DNA from: Rhabdophis nuchalis
Lineage: Eukaryota > Chordata > Lepidosauria > Squamata > Natricidae
NCBI GenBank assembly: GCA_039707465.1
Contig: CM077647.1
Coordinates: 174,957,663-175,021,662, forward strand
Length of the DNA stretch: 64,000 nucleotides
Reading direction: 5' to 3'
In this document: in pieces, positions 31,165 through 42,800 of the stretch
Layout of the letters: every line of letters starts with the position of its first letter
Numbering within the stretch: the first letter of the stretch is position 1
Notes under the pieces: model-generated
Seen by the model: the letters and a program-made list of their open reading frames with translations, nothing else
What the model was told of the DNA's origin: nothing
Databases searched by the model: none
Program-made: the position numbers and the translations under genes

Positions 31165-33658
31165 CTTGAAAATAATAATAATAATAATAATAAATTGGAA
31201 TTTATTAACCGCACCCTCTCCCCACAGGGACCCGGGGCGGTGCACAGGCATAATTAAAACAATATATAATAATACAGACATTACTAAAATAAAATTAAAT
31301 AAATTACCCGTGCTAAAAATACAATTAAAAAACCCATTAAAATTTATCGTTAAAAGACAGAGAGAACTATTCAAGGCCGGCCAGTCGAAAGAGATGGGTC
31401 TTTAACTTTACACGGAAGGAGCGGAGGTCGGTGGTCGTTCTAATATCAGGGGGAAGGTCGTTCCAGAGGGCCGGGCCCGCCACAGAGAGCGCCCTTCCCC
31501 TGGGCGTCGCCCGCTGACAAAGTCTAGTGGACGGCACCCGGAGAAGCCCCTCTCTGTGGGAGCGAATCGGTCGTGAGGATGTGTGGGGCAGGATCTGATC
31601 TCGCAGATAGCTAGGTCCCGAGCCATGGAGCGCTTTGAAGATGATAACTAACACCTTGAAGCGCACCCGGAAGACGACAGGTAGCCAGTGCAGCTCGCGC
31701 AAGAGCGGTGTTACATGGGCAAACCTAGAGGTGCCCATAATTGCTCGCGCGGCTGCATTCTGAACTAACTGAAGTCTCCGGGTGCACCTCAAGGGGAGCC
31801 CCATGTAGAGAGAGTTACAATAGTCCAGTCGGGATGTCACGAGGGCATGAGTGACTGTGCGAAGGGCGTCCCGATCCAATAGGGGGCGCAATTGGCGGAC
31901 CAGGCAAACCTGGTAAAACGCCCTCCTGGCCACGGCTGTCACTTGCTCTTCCATAGACAGCCGGGTATCCAGGAGGACACCCAAATTGCGCGCCCCATCC
32001 ACAGGGGCAAGATGTTCGCCCCCTATGGCCAGCGTTGGAGAAAGCTGGTTGAATCGGGCAGCCGGAAACCACAGCCACTCGGTCTTGGTCGGGTTGAGCC
32101 TAAGTCCGTTACTTCCCATCCAGATCCGCACGGCTTCCAGGCACTGGCACATCACCGCTACGGCATCGTTGGGGTGGTTTGGGGTAGATATGTACAGCTG
32201 GGTGTCATCAGCGTACAGGTGGTACTCTACCCCAAAACCACGGATGATCTCACCCAGCGGCTTCATATATGCGTTAAACAGGAGAGGCGAGAGGACCGAC
32301 CCCTGAGGCACTCCACATGTGAGTGGTCTCGGGGTCGACCTCTGCTCTCCTGCCCGCACAAATTGCGATCGGCCAGAGAGGTAGGAGGAGAACCACCGCA
32401 ACACGGTGCCTCCCACCCCCAACCCCCCCAGCCGATGCAATAGGATACCATGGTCGATGGTATCGAAAGCCGCTGAGAGGTCTAATAGGACCAGGATGGA
32501 GGAACATCCCCCATCTCTGGCCCTCCAGAGATCATCTACCAACGCGACCAATGCCGTCTCGTTGCTATGCCCGGGCCGAAAGCCGGACTGGCGCGGATCT
32601 AGATAGTCAACTTCCTCCAGGTGACGGGGAAACTGTTGTGCCACCACACTCTCAACAACCTTCGCCAAGAAGGGAAGGTTGGAGACTGGACGGTAGTTGT
32701 TCAAAAGAGCTGGGTCCAAAGAGGGCTTCTTGAGGAGGGGCCTCACCATAGCCTCTTTTAGGGAGGCAGGCAAGGAACCCTCGCTCAAGGATGCGTTGAT
32801 AACCTCTTGGAGCCAGCCTCGTGTCACCTCCCAGGATGCCAGTACAAGCCAGGAGGGGCACGGGTCCAATGAACATGTGGTGGCTCGCAGTCGCCCACGT
32901 AACCTGTCCATATCCTCGGAAGTAACGGGGTCAAACTCCTCCCAAACAAGATCTCCCTCGTGGCATCCCACTGGGCCATGAATGGTGGCTAGCTCACTCT
33001 GTATCTGGGCGGTTTTCTCCTGCAGAAAAATCACAAATTCCTCTGCCCTACCCTGTAACGGGGCTTCCCGCTCCCTCTGTTGAAGGAGGGAACGGGTCAC
33101 CCTAAACAGGGCGGCAGGGCGGTTTTCTGCGGATGCTATGAGGGTGGCGCAATGATGACGTTTGGCCACCCTCAGTGCCACAATGTAAGTCCGTAAATGG
33201 GCTCTCACTTGTGTCCGGTCAGATTCAGAGCGGCTAGCCCTCCATCTTCTCTCTAGGCATCTCTTGCGGCGTTTCATCACCCGCAGCCCCTCAGTAAACC
33301 AAGGAGCCAGGGTGGTTCGCCGCCGCGAGAGAGGCCGCAAGGGCGCGACCCGATCCAAGGCTCCCACGGCCGCACTATTCCATGCGGCCGTGAGGTCCTC
33401 TATCGGGGCGCGGGTCAGGGATACAGGAAATGGCCCAAGCGCTGTCTGGAACCCATCCGGGTCCATCAAGCGCCTGGGGCGGTACCAGATTGGTAACTCT
33501 GGTTCCGCCTCCCCGCGGAGGGGAGCAGCGGTCGGAAAGTCGAGTCGGAGAAGTGAGTGGTCTGACCATGACAAGGGTATGATGTCTATGTCCCCTGTAC
33601 CCAGATCACTCTTCCATTGGCCCGAGACGAAGATGAGGTCCGGCGTATGTCCACCCTG
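31165..33658 (-). mobile_element. L2-clade LINE, 2.5 kb, 5'-truncated, ORF2 frame intact
   Basis: The frame (31367 to 33658) is uninterrupted over about 760 codons. It begins within the endonuclease C-terminus (PLSWSDHSLLRLDF), then runs through RT with NNYRPVSNLPFLAKVVE, FRPGHSNETALVALVDD, LLDLSAAFDTIDH, CGVPQGSVLSPLLFNAYMK and the catalytic YADDTQLYIS, then the L2 C-terminus. The 3' tail is (AAT)n at 31171-31192. The first five in-frame codons upstream of the element, starting at ATG 33676, belong to V2R flank DNA. L2 proteins nick target DNA and copy their own RNA in the nucleus. The 5' truncation makes this copy immobile. Confidence 0.93.
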
Positions 33659-34640
33659 AATGTCTCTGACTTTCATCCTATCCTACAGGAAAGATTGTAT
33701 TATTCCAATAGCTAATCCAGCGATTAACCCAAGATTTATATCTGAAAGTGCACCTAATCAGAAAACCCACCATTGTCTATTTGAAGGTCCAGGCGAGTGG
33801 AATTTGGTGTCTTGAATAGCATCAGAGATTGAAGAAATATTCAGGAAGAGGAGAACAGAGGGAGGAAACCTGTAGCAATGACTCTGATCCACAGCCGTTG
33901 TTATCCTTCTGCAAATCTTCCTGGGGTTCAAGATACATTGATTGTTGTTGAATTGAAATAACCTTTGAGGTATTTGCCTAGTTCAGAAAACATGGAGGTT
34001 CCTGTACAAGATAATTACTTAATTTTTAATGAGAGAATAAGTGGCCAATTTTTAAATGTTTTTTTTAAATGAGCACTTGCTAATAAAATGTACAGAGGGG
34101 GAATTTGTAATACAAGATACACAGGCTATTTGAAGAACAATCTCTTTCTGATAACATCCATGTGATCCAGTAGAGCAGAGAGACAGGAAATCTTGTGGGT
34201 CCTCTCTCTTAAGTGATATCATCTGGTAGGACTCAGAGGAAGTGACTTCTTTGTGATGGCTCCCTCCCTCTAGAACATCATTCACACAGAGATTAGATTA
34301 TCCCCCCTTTGACTCTGTTTTGCAAAGCTCTGAGTGCCTGTTTTGCTAATAGTCCTTTGGAACCCAGAGTGGCTCATCTGATGGATTGTTATCTCCAAGG
34401 GTTGTGTTTTTATTGTTTGTATATTGGGTTTTTATTTTCTGTAAGCAGCTCAGCGAAACAGAAAGTGATTGGGTGGCATTCTCTTAAATGAATAAATTGG
34501 TATACATTCTCTTAAACAAATAAATACAATGCCCTCCAATGTTTTGTATTTTTCTGGTTATAAGTCACAACTGATTATAAGATGCAGCTAAACTTAGAAA
34601 AGGAAAAAAAACAACAAAAAATTTGATCTCTGACTTGCTG
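33659..34640. other. 5' flank of psi3, continued after the L2
   Basis: Matches 11715-12690. No gene recognised. Confidence 0.5.
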
Positions 34641-34882
34641 CAGAGTTTGACTCCCAGTTGATATCAGAGTAGTTAATGTCTCCCATTACCACTGTGATAT
34701 GTTCTACATACGTTTATTAATTGATTAACAAAGAGTTCATCTATTCCTTCTGCTTGGTTGTCTGCCCTGTAGTATATGCCTATATTAGTGTCATTTCCCC
34801 CCTTTTATATTGACCCGTATGTATTCTAGAAGGTTATCAACCTTGGTTTTGTCTGTTTCTGTAGAGATGTAGTAATCTTATT
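34641..34882 (-). mobile_element. CR1-like LINE endonuclease relic, unit C boundary
   Basis: Minus strand: VVMGDINYSDINWESN near 34690-34640 and GIYYRA near 34770 are readable, separated by stops. GDFN-type motifs belong to the CR1 apurinic-like endonuclease. Confidence 0.65.
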
Positions 34883-34948
34883 TGTATGTATGTATGTATG
34901 TATGTATGTATGTATGTATGTATGTATGTATGTATGTATGTATGTATC
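34883..34948. repeat. (GTAT)n microsatellite, unit C
   Basis: About 16 pure GTAT copies. Confidence 0.95.
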
Positions 34949-35632
34949 TATTGCACCTCCTGTTTCATTAGTTCTGTTTCTTCTGAATAGTTTGTATCCT
35001 TCCCGCATGATTTTCATCCAATCAAGTTTCAATAATGGCAAATATATCATGTACTAATACTTCAAGACTTGGGTAGATAGTAGGGGCTTTGCTCTTGGTT
35101 GTTTTCTTCTAAGAGTGGCATGTTTCCATTGGTCTTGTTCTTTGGGTACATATATGTAAGCTGGGTTTTCTTACGGAAGCTGTTTGTTCCCTAATGTGTT
35201 TCAGTGTATTGGTTCTCTTCTTTCTGTTCATATATGGGCTCATCACTATATTTAGAAGCGGTTGTTAATCTTGATGTCACTCTCCTGATAACGTTTGCAA
35301 GCAGAGAGAGGTATATGTTTTTTTCTATGACTTGAGTTGAATTTCTGCAGATTTTCTTTAAAAATGCCACACTTCTTGTATGATCCTAAAACAATTGTAT
35401 GATCATTGGTCAACATACACTTTGAATAAAACATGAGACAGAAAGAAAAATGCATTTCTTTTCATTTCACTACATTTCCCATATTACTCATATTTGATAA
35501 CAGGTTGCTTGGGAAATACATGTATTGGTAGAGTGAAACATACATAAGATCCATATAACTTTCCCACAAAAAGAAGTCTTTCTATTCCTTTTTTTTAACT
35601 CTTCTGCTCGGCCGGAAGGATCACATGGGACA
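34949..35632. other. 3' flank of V2R-C
   Basis: Near copy of 2007-2687; no gene seen. Confidence 0.6.
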
Positions 35633-36531
35633 CTAATTCCTCTTTGTGAGTTGCTCTCTGTGGTTGAGATCAGGCCGCAAAACAATGATGTAGCATTTTG
35701 GCAGGAATATGCATCCCAGTAATGCAGCACTGGAGGCCAAAATAGAGAAGACCTCCACAGCTACCATGGCTTTTCCTTTTGTGCTCAGATAGGCTGGAAA
35801 GAAGGAGATCCACACACTGCAAAAGGCCAACATGCTGAAGGTGATGAACTTGGCTTCGTTAAAGCTGTCAGGTAATTTACGGGCAAGGAAAGCCACAATA
35901 AAGCTGGCAATGGCCAAGATACCCATGTAGCCCAAGACACAGTAGAAGAAGAAAGCTGACCCCTCATTGCACTGCAAAATCATTTCTTGGAGCTCTGAGC
36001 GCATGTCCAACTCTGGGAATGGGGGAGATGTTGACAACCAAATTATACAGATACATAATTGTAACAGAGAACATGAGAGGACAATAGAAAAGGCTAATCT
36101 TTTCCCCACCCATTTCCTCATGTGAGATCCTGGTTTAGTGGCCATGAAAGCCACAACTACAGTGATAGTTTTGGCCAGTACACTAGAAATAGCCACTGAG
36201 AAGGTGATGCCAAAAGTTGATTGTCGGAGAAGGCAGGTCACTTTGCCAGGTTGGCTGAGGAACAACAAAGAGGAGAGAAAACAGAGCACAAGGCAGACAA
36301 GCATCGTGTAGGTGAGGGACCTGTTGTTGGCTTTGACAATGGGAGTATTCCTATACTTAATAAAAGTTCCAAGTACCCAAGAGGTGAAGAAGAAGAAACA
36401 AAGAGCTGCTGAGGATAAACCAATTCCTAAAGTTTCTTCAAAAGTTAGAAAGACCAGCAGTTTCAGGTTACATCCTTTCTTTTCTTTATTTGGATAATGA
36501 TCTTCTGAACAATCAAAGCAATTTTTCATAT
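35633..36531 (-). CDS. V2R: V2R-C exon 6: 7TM domain
   Basis: Acceptor AG 36533-36532. It differs from A at about five residues ([20 protein letters not shown]). The end motif and stop are conserved. Confidence 0.95.
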
Positions 36532-36845
36532 CTGGAAGAAAAGTAAAGCAGTTTTACATCTACAAGATGATAACCTGGCATTTTCAGCATTTATTTATAA
36601 GAGGGAGTCCCTTGTGGACCATGGCACAACTGTGTTGTACAGTAGAAGCCATTGTATAGCAGTACAGTAGAAGCCATTTGAAGGTACAACAGGATGTATT
36701 GTATTAAAACACACACCCCAAAGGGCATTAGGAATGTCTTAACCCCTTCATTTTTGTTTCCAGAGAGGAAGTCAGCTGTTTACCAGGTTCGGTTGAAATT
36801 GTTCAAGGCATTCTAGACATATACTGGAACATACACACACAGACA

Positions 36846-36878
<33 letters not shown>

Positions 36879-39800
36879 CGCGCACAATTTTTTATATAAC
36901 TTGATGCATTCTATAATACTCAAAATCAGCTTATTAATCTTATGTAAGTAACAAACTACTAACAAGTAATCATTAATTTTTGTTTAAGTCTAATGAAAAA
37001 TGGTAAAATTTCTACCCTACCATTTTGGTTTGAAATCTTCCCTTCTAGGCATGGAACACAGTCATAGCAGCAGAACTGATCCCCCTCAATCGCTTTCTTC
37101 CAGGATCCAGGGAAACAGGGGTCACTGCATCGAGAATGTGGAGGAACCTGGTGATAAGCACAAAAGGTTTTGAAAGGGGAGATTTTTAAAACACTTCATA
37201 ATATTTATCCTTTATATAGAGAAATTATTTTTGACTTCCCAAAAGAATAATGAATTTATCAACTTCATCACAAAATTAAAAAGATGTAGAAACCACAGTG
37301 ATGCAGAAAAGGTCCTGTTTGAAGAACAGGGTGGGAAAATAATAACCTTTGGTGACAAACTCATGGAAACATGGACACTCAAATGGAAATGCAAACCAAA
37401 TATGCAAACATGGCTTTTGTATTGTAATATCATTTTCTCAAATTGATGAGTGTTTGATCATCAAAAACATTTGAAAGGAACAATCTATTCTTTCTTTAAA
37501 ATCCAGGAATCAGATTTTGAAAGAGACTAGGTTCAATATGGCATCATAATGGATTAAGACACAGACAATTCACTAATCTGACACCTGGTTAAAAGCTGGA
37601 CTCCAGACAATCACATCTTCATCGATCCATAATTCCTTCCCTTTTGGAGCCTCTAGATCAAGCTTTCCAACTCTAACTCTCTGAAAGGATCTGTTTGGAA
37701 AAGTGATCATGTTGGTGATGTCAAATCCACCAGTTGCTTCCCCTCTTTCATTCAGGAACACTCTCTCCCCAGCTGAATTGTTGAAAGAAATGCCTTGAAG
37801 AAATGGATGGAGCTAATTGAAAGAGAATAGAAGAGAGAGGGAATCAATAGGAATATAACAACTTAGAAATTTTATAATCAATGTTGTATCGAAATATATA
37901 TGTCCACTCTATTATTTATTTGATATTATTTTAAGCAAGCATAACAATGAACAGAAACCGAATGGAAATAGGCTTGTGGAATTATGTTTCTTTATCCAAT
38001 TAAGTTTACTAAAAACAACTATTTCAAGTCAGATAATATATAATATTTACTCATTGGTACAAAGCTATTTGAGAGTCAAAGGTCTGATTAATTTCCAGAT
38101 TTTAGAATTTGAGAGACAAGCTTTCTTTAATGGATAAATGAGAGTTAGTGACTGCTGCAAACATAGGGTTATTTCTTACAATGCATGCCCTATTTAAAAA
38201 GGGCCTACTATCCCTCTAAATATCCTATGGAGACAGAAAATTCAGCTTATGACTGAAGAAGAGAGAGGAAATCGATACCAATATAACAGAAAAGAAAACA
38301 TCATAATCAAGCTTCATTCACTCATTTTTCATATTCCAATAACTATTATTAAATATCTACACTTAGAAATTTGATCATCAATCTTGCATAAAAATATACA
38401 TGTACATTCCATTATGTATTTGATATTATTTTAAGTAAAGATATTATTTTATTTTAAGTAAAGATAGGAATGAACTAAAGCAGAATGAAAATAGGCTTTT
38501 GGATTTAGGTAATCATTTCTGTTTCATGTCTACTACTTAAGCAACTAATTCAAGATAGATCAAATCTACTCTTTCCTCATTGGTACAAAGCTCTTTGAGA
38601 GTCTGATTAATTTCTTTTAGCCACATTTTAGAATCTGAGACTTAAGCATTCTCTGACAGATAAATGAGAAAAAGAGGCTATTGGAAACATAGAGCTGTTT
38701 AAAACTATGCATGCCACATCTAAGAAGGGCCACCACTTCATTCCTCGAAATATCTGATAGGAGGCAGAAAGCTCAGCTTGTCATTCAGGAAAGGTTCATG
38801 AGCCACGCAAATAGTTATTAGCAAATTGATCATTTTTGGAAGAGACAAGAAAAAGTAATGTAAATTATCATTTTAACTAACACTTATTGTGCAACCTCTG
38901 GTGATTTATTTAATAACTATTGACAGCTAATCTATGTTTTGTGTAGGAGCTCCTGGATGATCAGAATAGCAGAATACCTAAATGACAAAACAACAACACA
39001 ACTTCACAGAATTGGTAGGGACATTTGAGGTCTTCTAGTCCACCACCCTGGTCAAGGAGAATATCCTAAACCAATTTAGAGACTCCAACCTCTTCATAAA
39101 AATCTCTAGTTAGGTAGCACCCATAATTGCTAAAGGCACATGTTTTTATACTAATTCATTGTACCTTATTTCTATGTTTTTCTCATACTTACGTTGATTC
39201 CATATGCAGAAAATATTAAGACTTTCCAAATAGGGTTCAAAAGATAATTCTACATCAAACTGCTCATTGAAATAAAAGAATAGTCCAGTGCAAAGGGAAT
39301 ACCTGCCAAGGCTGCAGCTGTGGAAGATCAAAGTTTTTACCCATCATGGTTTTCCTCCTATTGAACCTCAACATGTGTAGAGCCTGCAACGCATGAGCCA
39401 CAGCATAAACAGCATTGTAGATGCTGTAGCTTTGGCCAGTCATTTCCATTTCAAATACAGGTGCAGGAAGATCTTCCAGCTTCATCTCCTGAGTGCATTT
39501 CCTACTGTGTGTTTCTTGTAACTCTAGATTTGGAATTGAACACTCAAATGCCTGTTCCCAAACATTCTGCCGAAACCCATCTCTGTCGTCTGAAAGTGGA
39601 TTGATGGTCTGAAGAAATTCCTTGAAACCTGCAACTGCTGTTGAATGAACAGTGAAGGAAAGAGCCCCATGGAACATCTGGAGATCCCATGCAATTTGTA
39701 CACCTGAGAGTATAAAATCAATCTGTGCAGTCATGATCCAAACCTTTCTAAATAAGGCAATTTCCTTGCTTTCAGGATCACTCGTAAATGTTACAAATCT

Positions 39801-42800
39801 TAGCCATATAATTGTCCAGGCTTCTCCATAGAGAAGAAACACATTGGCTTTGCTATTTATCATATTAATGGAAATAATGGAGATGGTTTGATAAAATTCT
39901 GGGAATCTTTCCAAGTGGAGTTGTTGAGCAAGCCTTTGTATAAATGCTGAGCAGATGCCGTTCTGGGCAAGTAAGGGCTGCATTTTCTGTAAGAAATTTT
40001 CTCCATTGTTGTTATCAACAGAAAATATCCCAATCCATGTCCAGCTGAAATGATGAAGCAATTGGACAATCCCAATGTTCTGCTGGTTCTCTTTGGGGAC
40101 CATGAAATAAAGTGAAGAGAGCTTCCTGGTCTGAAATTCCTCCTGAGATAATGTGCCATATGTCAGCTAAAAGAAAGTCCAGTAGTTTTCACTTGAATCT
40201 CTAGATATAATTTACTTTCCTCTCTTATTTTAATATAAAATATAGTCAAGGAACATTCTTGTCCTAGCATTCTTTTATGAATATAGTAACAGATTTCTTG
40301 GATTAGAAGACCACCAAGGTCCCTCCAACTCTGTTATTCTGAGGATGTTCTCATTGCATGAAAATATTTCAAACACATGATCAATTGTTTTAACAGAAGC
40401 CATTCAAATCTTCTCCCACGTATGGAATCACCCCGATACTTCCTATAACTTGCAATGGTAGTTTCAGGAAAGAATGCTAAGTAGTAGCATTCAATTTTTA
40501 CAGAATATCTTAAGCCTAATTGCTGATGCCCATTAATTATTCTGCAACTACCATAAGATTAAGAATTTTATTCTCAACCCCTTCAGAACTTACTTGTGGA
40601 ATCTTGAAGAATCCTACAATTTCAGCTATATAAAATGATGCAACAAAATCCAGTCCCCCAATGATGGCCATGAGATTCTTCTGGTTATCACATTTGTAGT
40701 TAGGGACAAATTCCTGGGATTTGAAAAGCAGGTCCAGAGTGGTGCGATAGGTCATCCTTGAATCATAGTAACTGTCATAAATGTGGAACCCAAGAGTGAC
40801 ATTAGGTAAGATGTGGGAGTCCTCATTGATCTCCTTCACAGCAAAAGCCAAGGCGAGGATATGCTGGTAGAATTTGATTAATACACTGCAAATGATTTAA
40901 ATATCCCAGTTGAAAAAGGAAGTTGGCAAATTCTCCTAAGGTGGCATCATTTTTATATGAAAGAACAAACATTTCTTTCTCTGATGAAGGTAGGAAAGTA
41001 ATAGGTTTTCTAAAATACTGAATAATTTGTACACAGTTCAGATTTGCTTTTCTACATTATTTGCACAATTTGCAACAAATCTGTCATAAGAAATAAAGAT
41101 AGTGCTTTTTTCATGGGACTCCATTTAGCTACTTAATTTCCCCCCAAAAATGGAATATAAATCCAACATGTATCAGTCATTTATTATATGGATTTGTTTT
41201 TAAGAGTGATAATACAGATTTTTTAAAGAGAACCTTCCCTTAGGCTTACTAAATGTCCTTCAAAATATGTTTTGCACCTATTCTGACCTAGGCTTCCCAA
41301 GAACATGCAGCAAATTTCTGGTCCCAGCAAACACCCCTTTTATTAATGCACTGTGAATTCTGCTCATTCACAATCAGCAAAGTCTTTCAAGGGAGGTTTA
41401 GCAGTCACAGACCTTCTCTGGCTTGGAGAACTGACAGGCTGATGTCTGCAAAACTTGACAAGGACTCTCAAAGAGTCAAAAACCAATGAAGCGAACTAAT
41501 TGTCTCCTGTAAACTCCGTTTACCTTTCGCTCCTCTTTTCTTTCCTCTGGGAGTGGCCATTCATTGCCCACCTCTGGCCTTTCCCCAAAGTTGACCCCTG
41601 TTCTTTAGCTGTTCCCTTTGTTTGGCAACATGGTGCATGCACACACTGGGAACAGGTTCCAGCTATTCCTCTGGCCCACTGATGTCTGACTCCTAAGGCA
41701 GCTGATAACTGGCATATGGCTCTGTCCCACTCTCTGCCTCCGCCCTCATCAGATCCTTCCCCAGACTCCAGGACTGGCCCATGTTCCTCCCCAACCTCCT
41801 CACTGTCCGAATCTGCTGCCAGTTTTGCTGGCCACTGGGTGGCCACAGCAGCACCAAAGTTTCATACCTTATATGACAAACACTTCACTCTAAAGTATTT
41901 ATTTTTATTTTTTTATTTTATTAAATTTATACCCCGCCCTTCTCCAAATGGACCCAGGGCGTAAAGAAAATGTTTATTCTCCCGTAACTAAAAACATTTG
42001 ATAGATAGATTATATATAATGCCTACATTTATAATGAGAACCTTTTACTCTTACATAGCCATAGCACCTAGACTTTTTTTTTAAGAAGAAAGATATTTTC
42101 TTTTCTTAATTATTAAATATATTTCTATGCTTTCAATGTCAAAATGGGTATGATTTTCAGTGGCTTAAATAGAAAAAAATACAGTATCAAACATATTAAA
42201 TGCAAAGTGAAAACACAAGATCACTACAACAATACAACGAGAATAAAATGAGAAAAAGTTGCTGTCTAGTGACACACTACATCACCAACCATATTTCCAA
42301 TGTCATAATTAGCTGCAGCCAACAGAAATTGTGTCATTTTAATGGACTAATGATCTAAAATCTGACATAAGTAATGACTTAAGTTGAATCAACTACTGAA
42401 CAAATTTTCAAGATACATGAACACTTCCATTATGGATTAAACATTTCAAAATGTAATGCCCTCTCTACTTAATGGCACAAAAACTTTGTGCCATTAACTT
42501 TGTTATGAAGTTATGTATAAGTGAAACTTGAAAAATTAGAATATCGTGCAAAAGTTCATTTATTTCAGTAATGCAACTTAAGAGGGGAAACCAATATATG
42601 AGCTAAGACTCATTACATCCAAAGCAAGATTTGATTTGTCATAATTGTGATGATTATGGCGTACAGCTCATGAAAACCCCAAATCCACATTCTCAGATAA
42701 TTAGAATATTACATTTCATCAATAAAACAAGGAATGTACCTAGAACAATATCGGACCTCTGAAAAGTATAATGCTTCAATTGTGGCCTTCAGGTCTTCTG

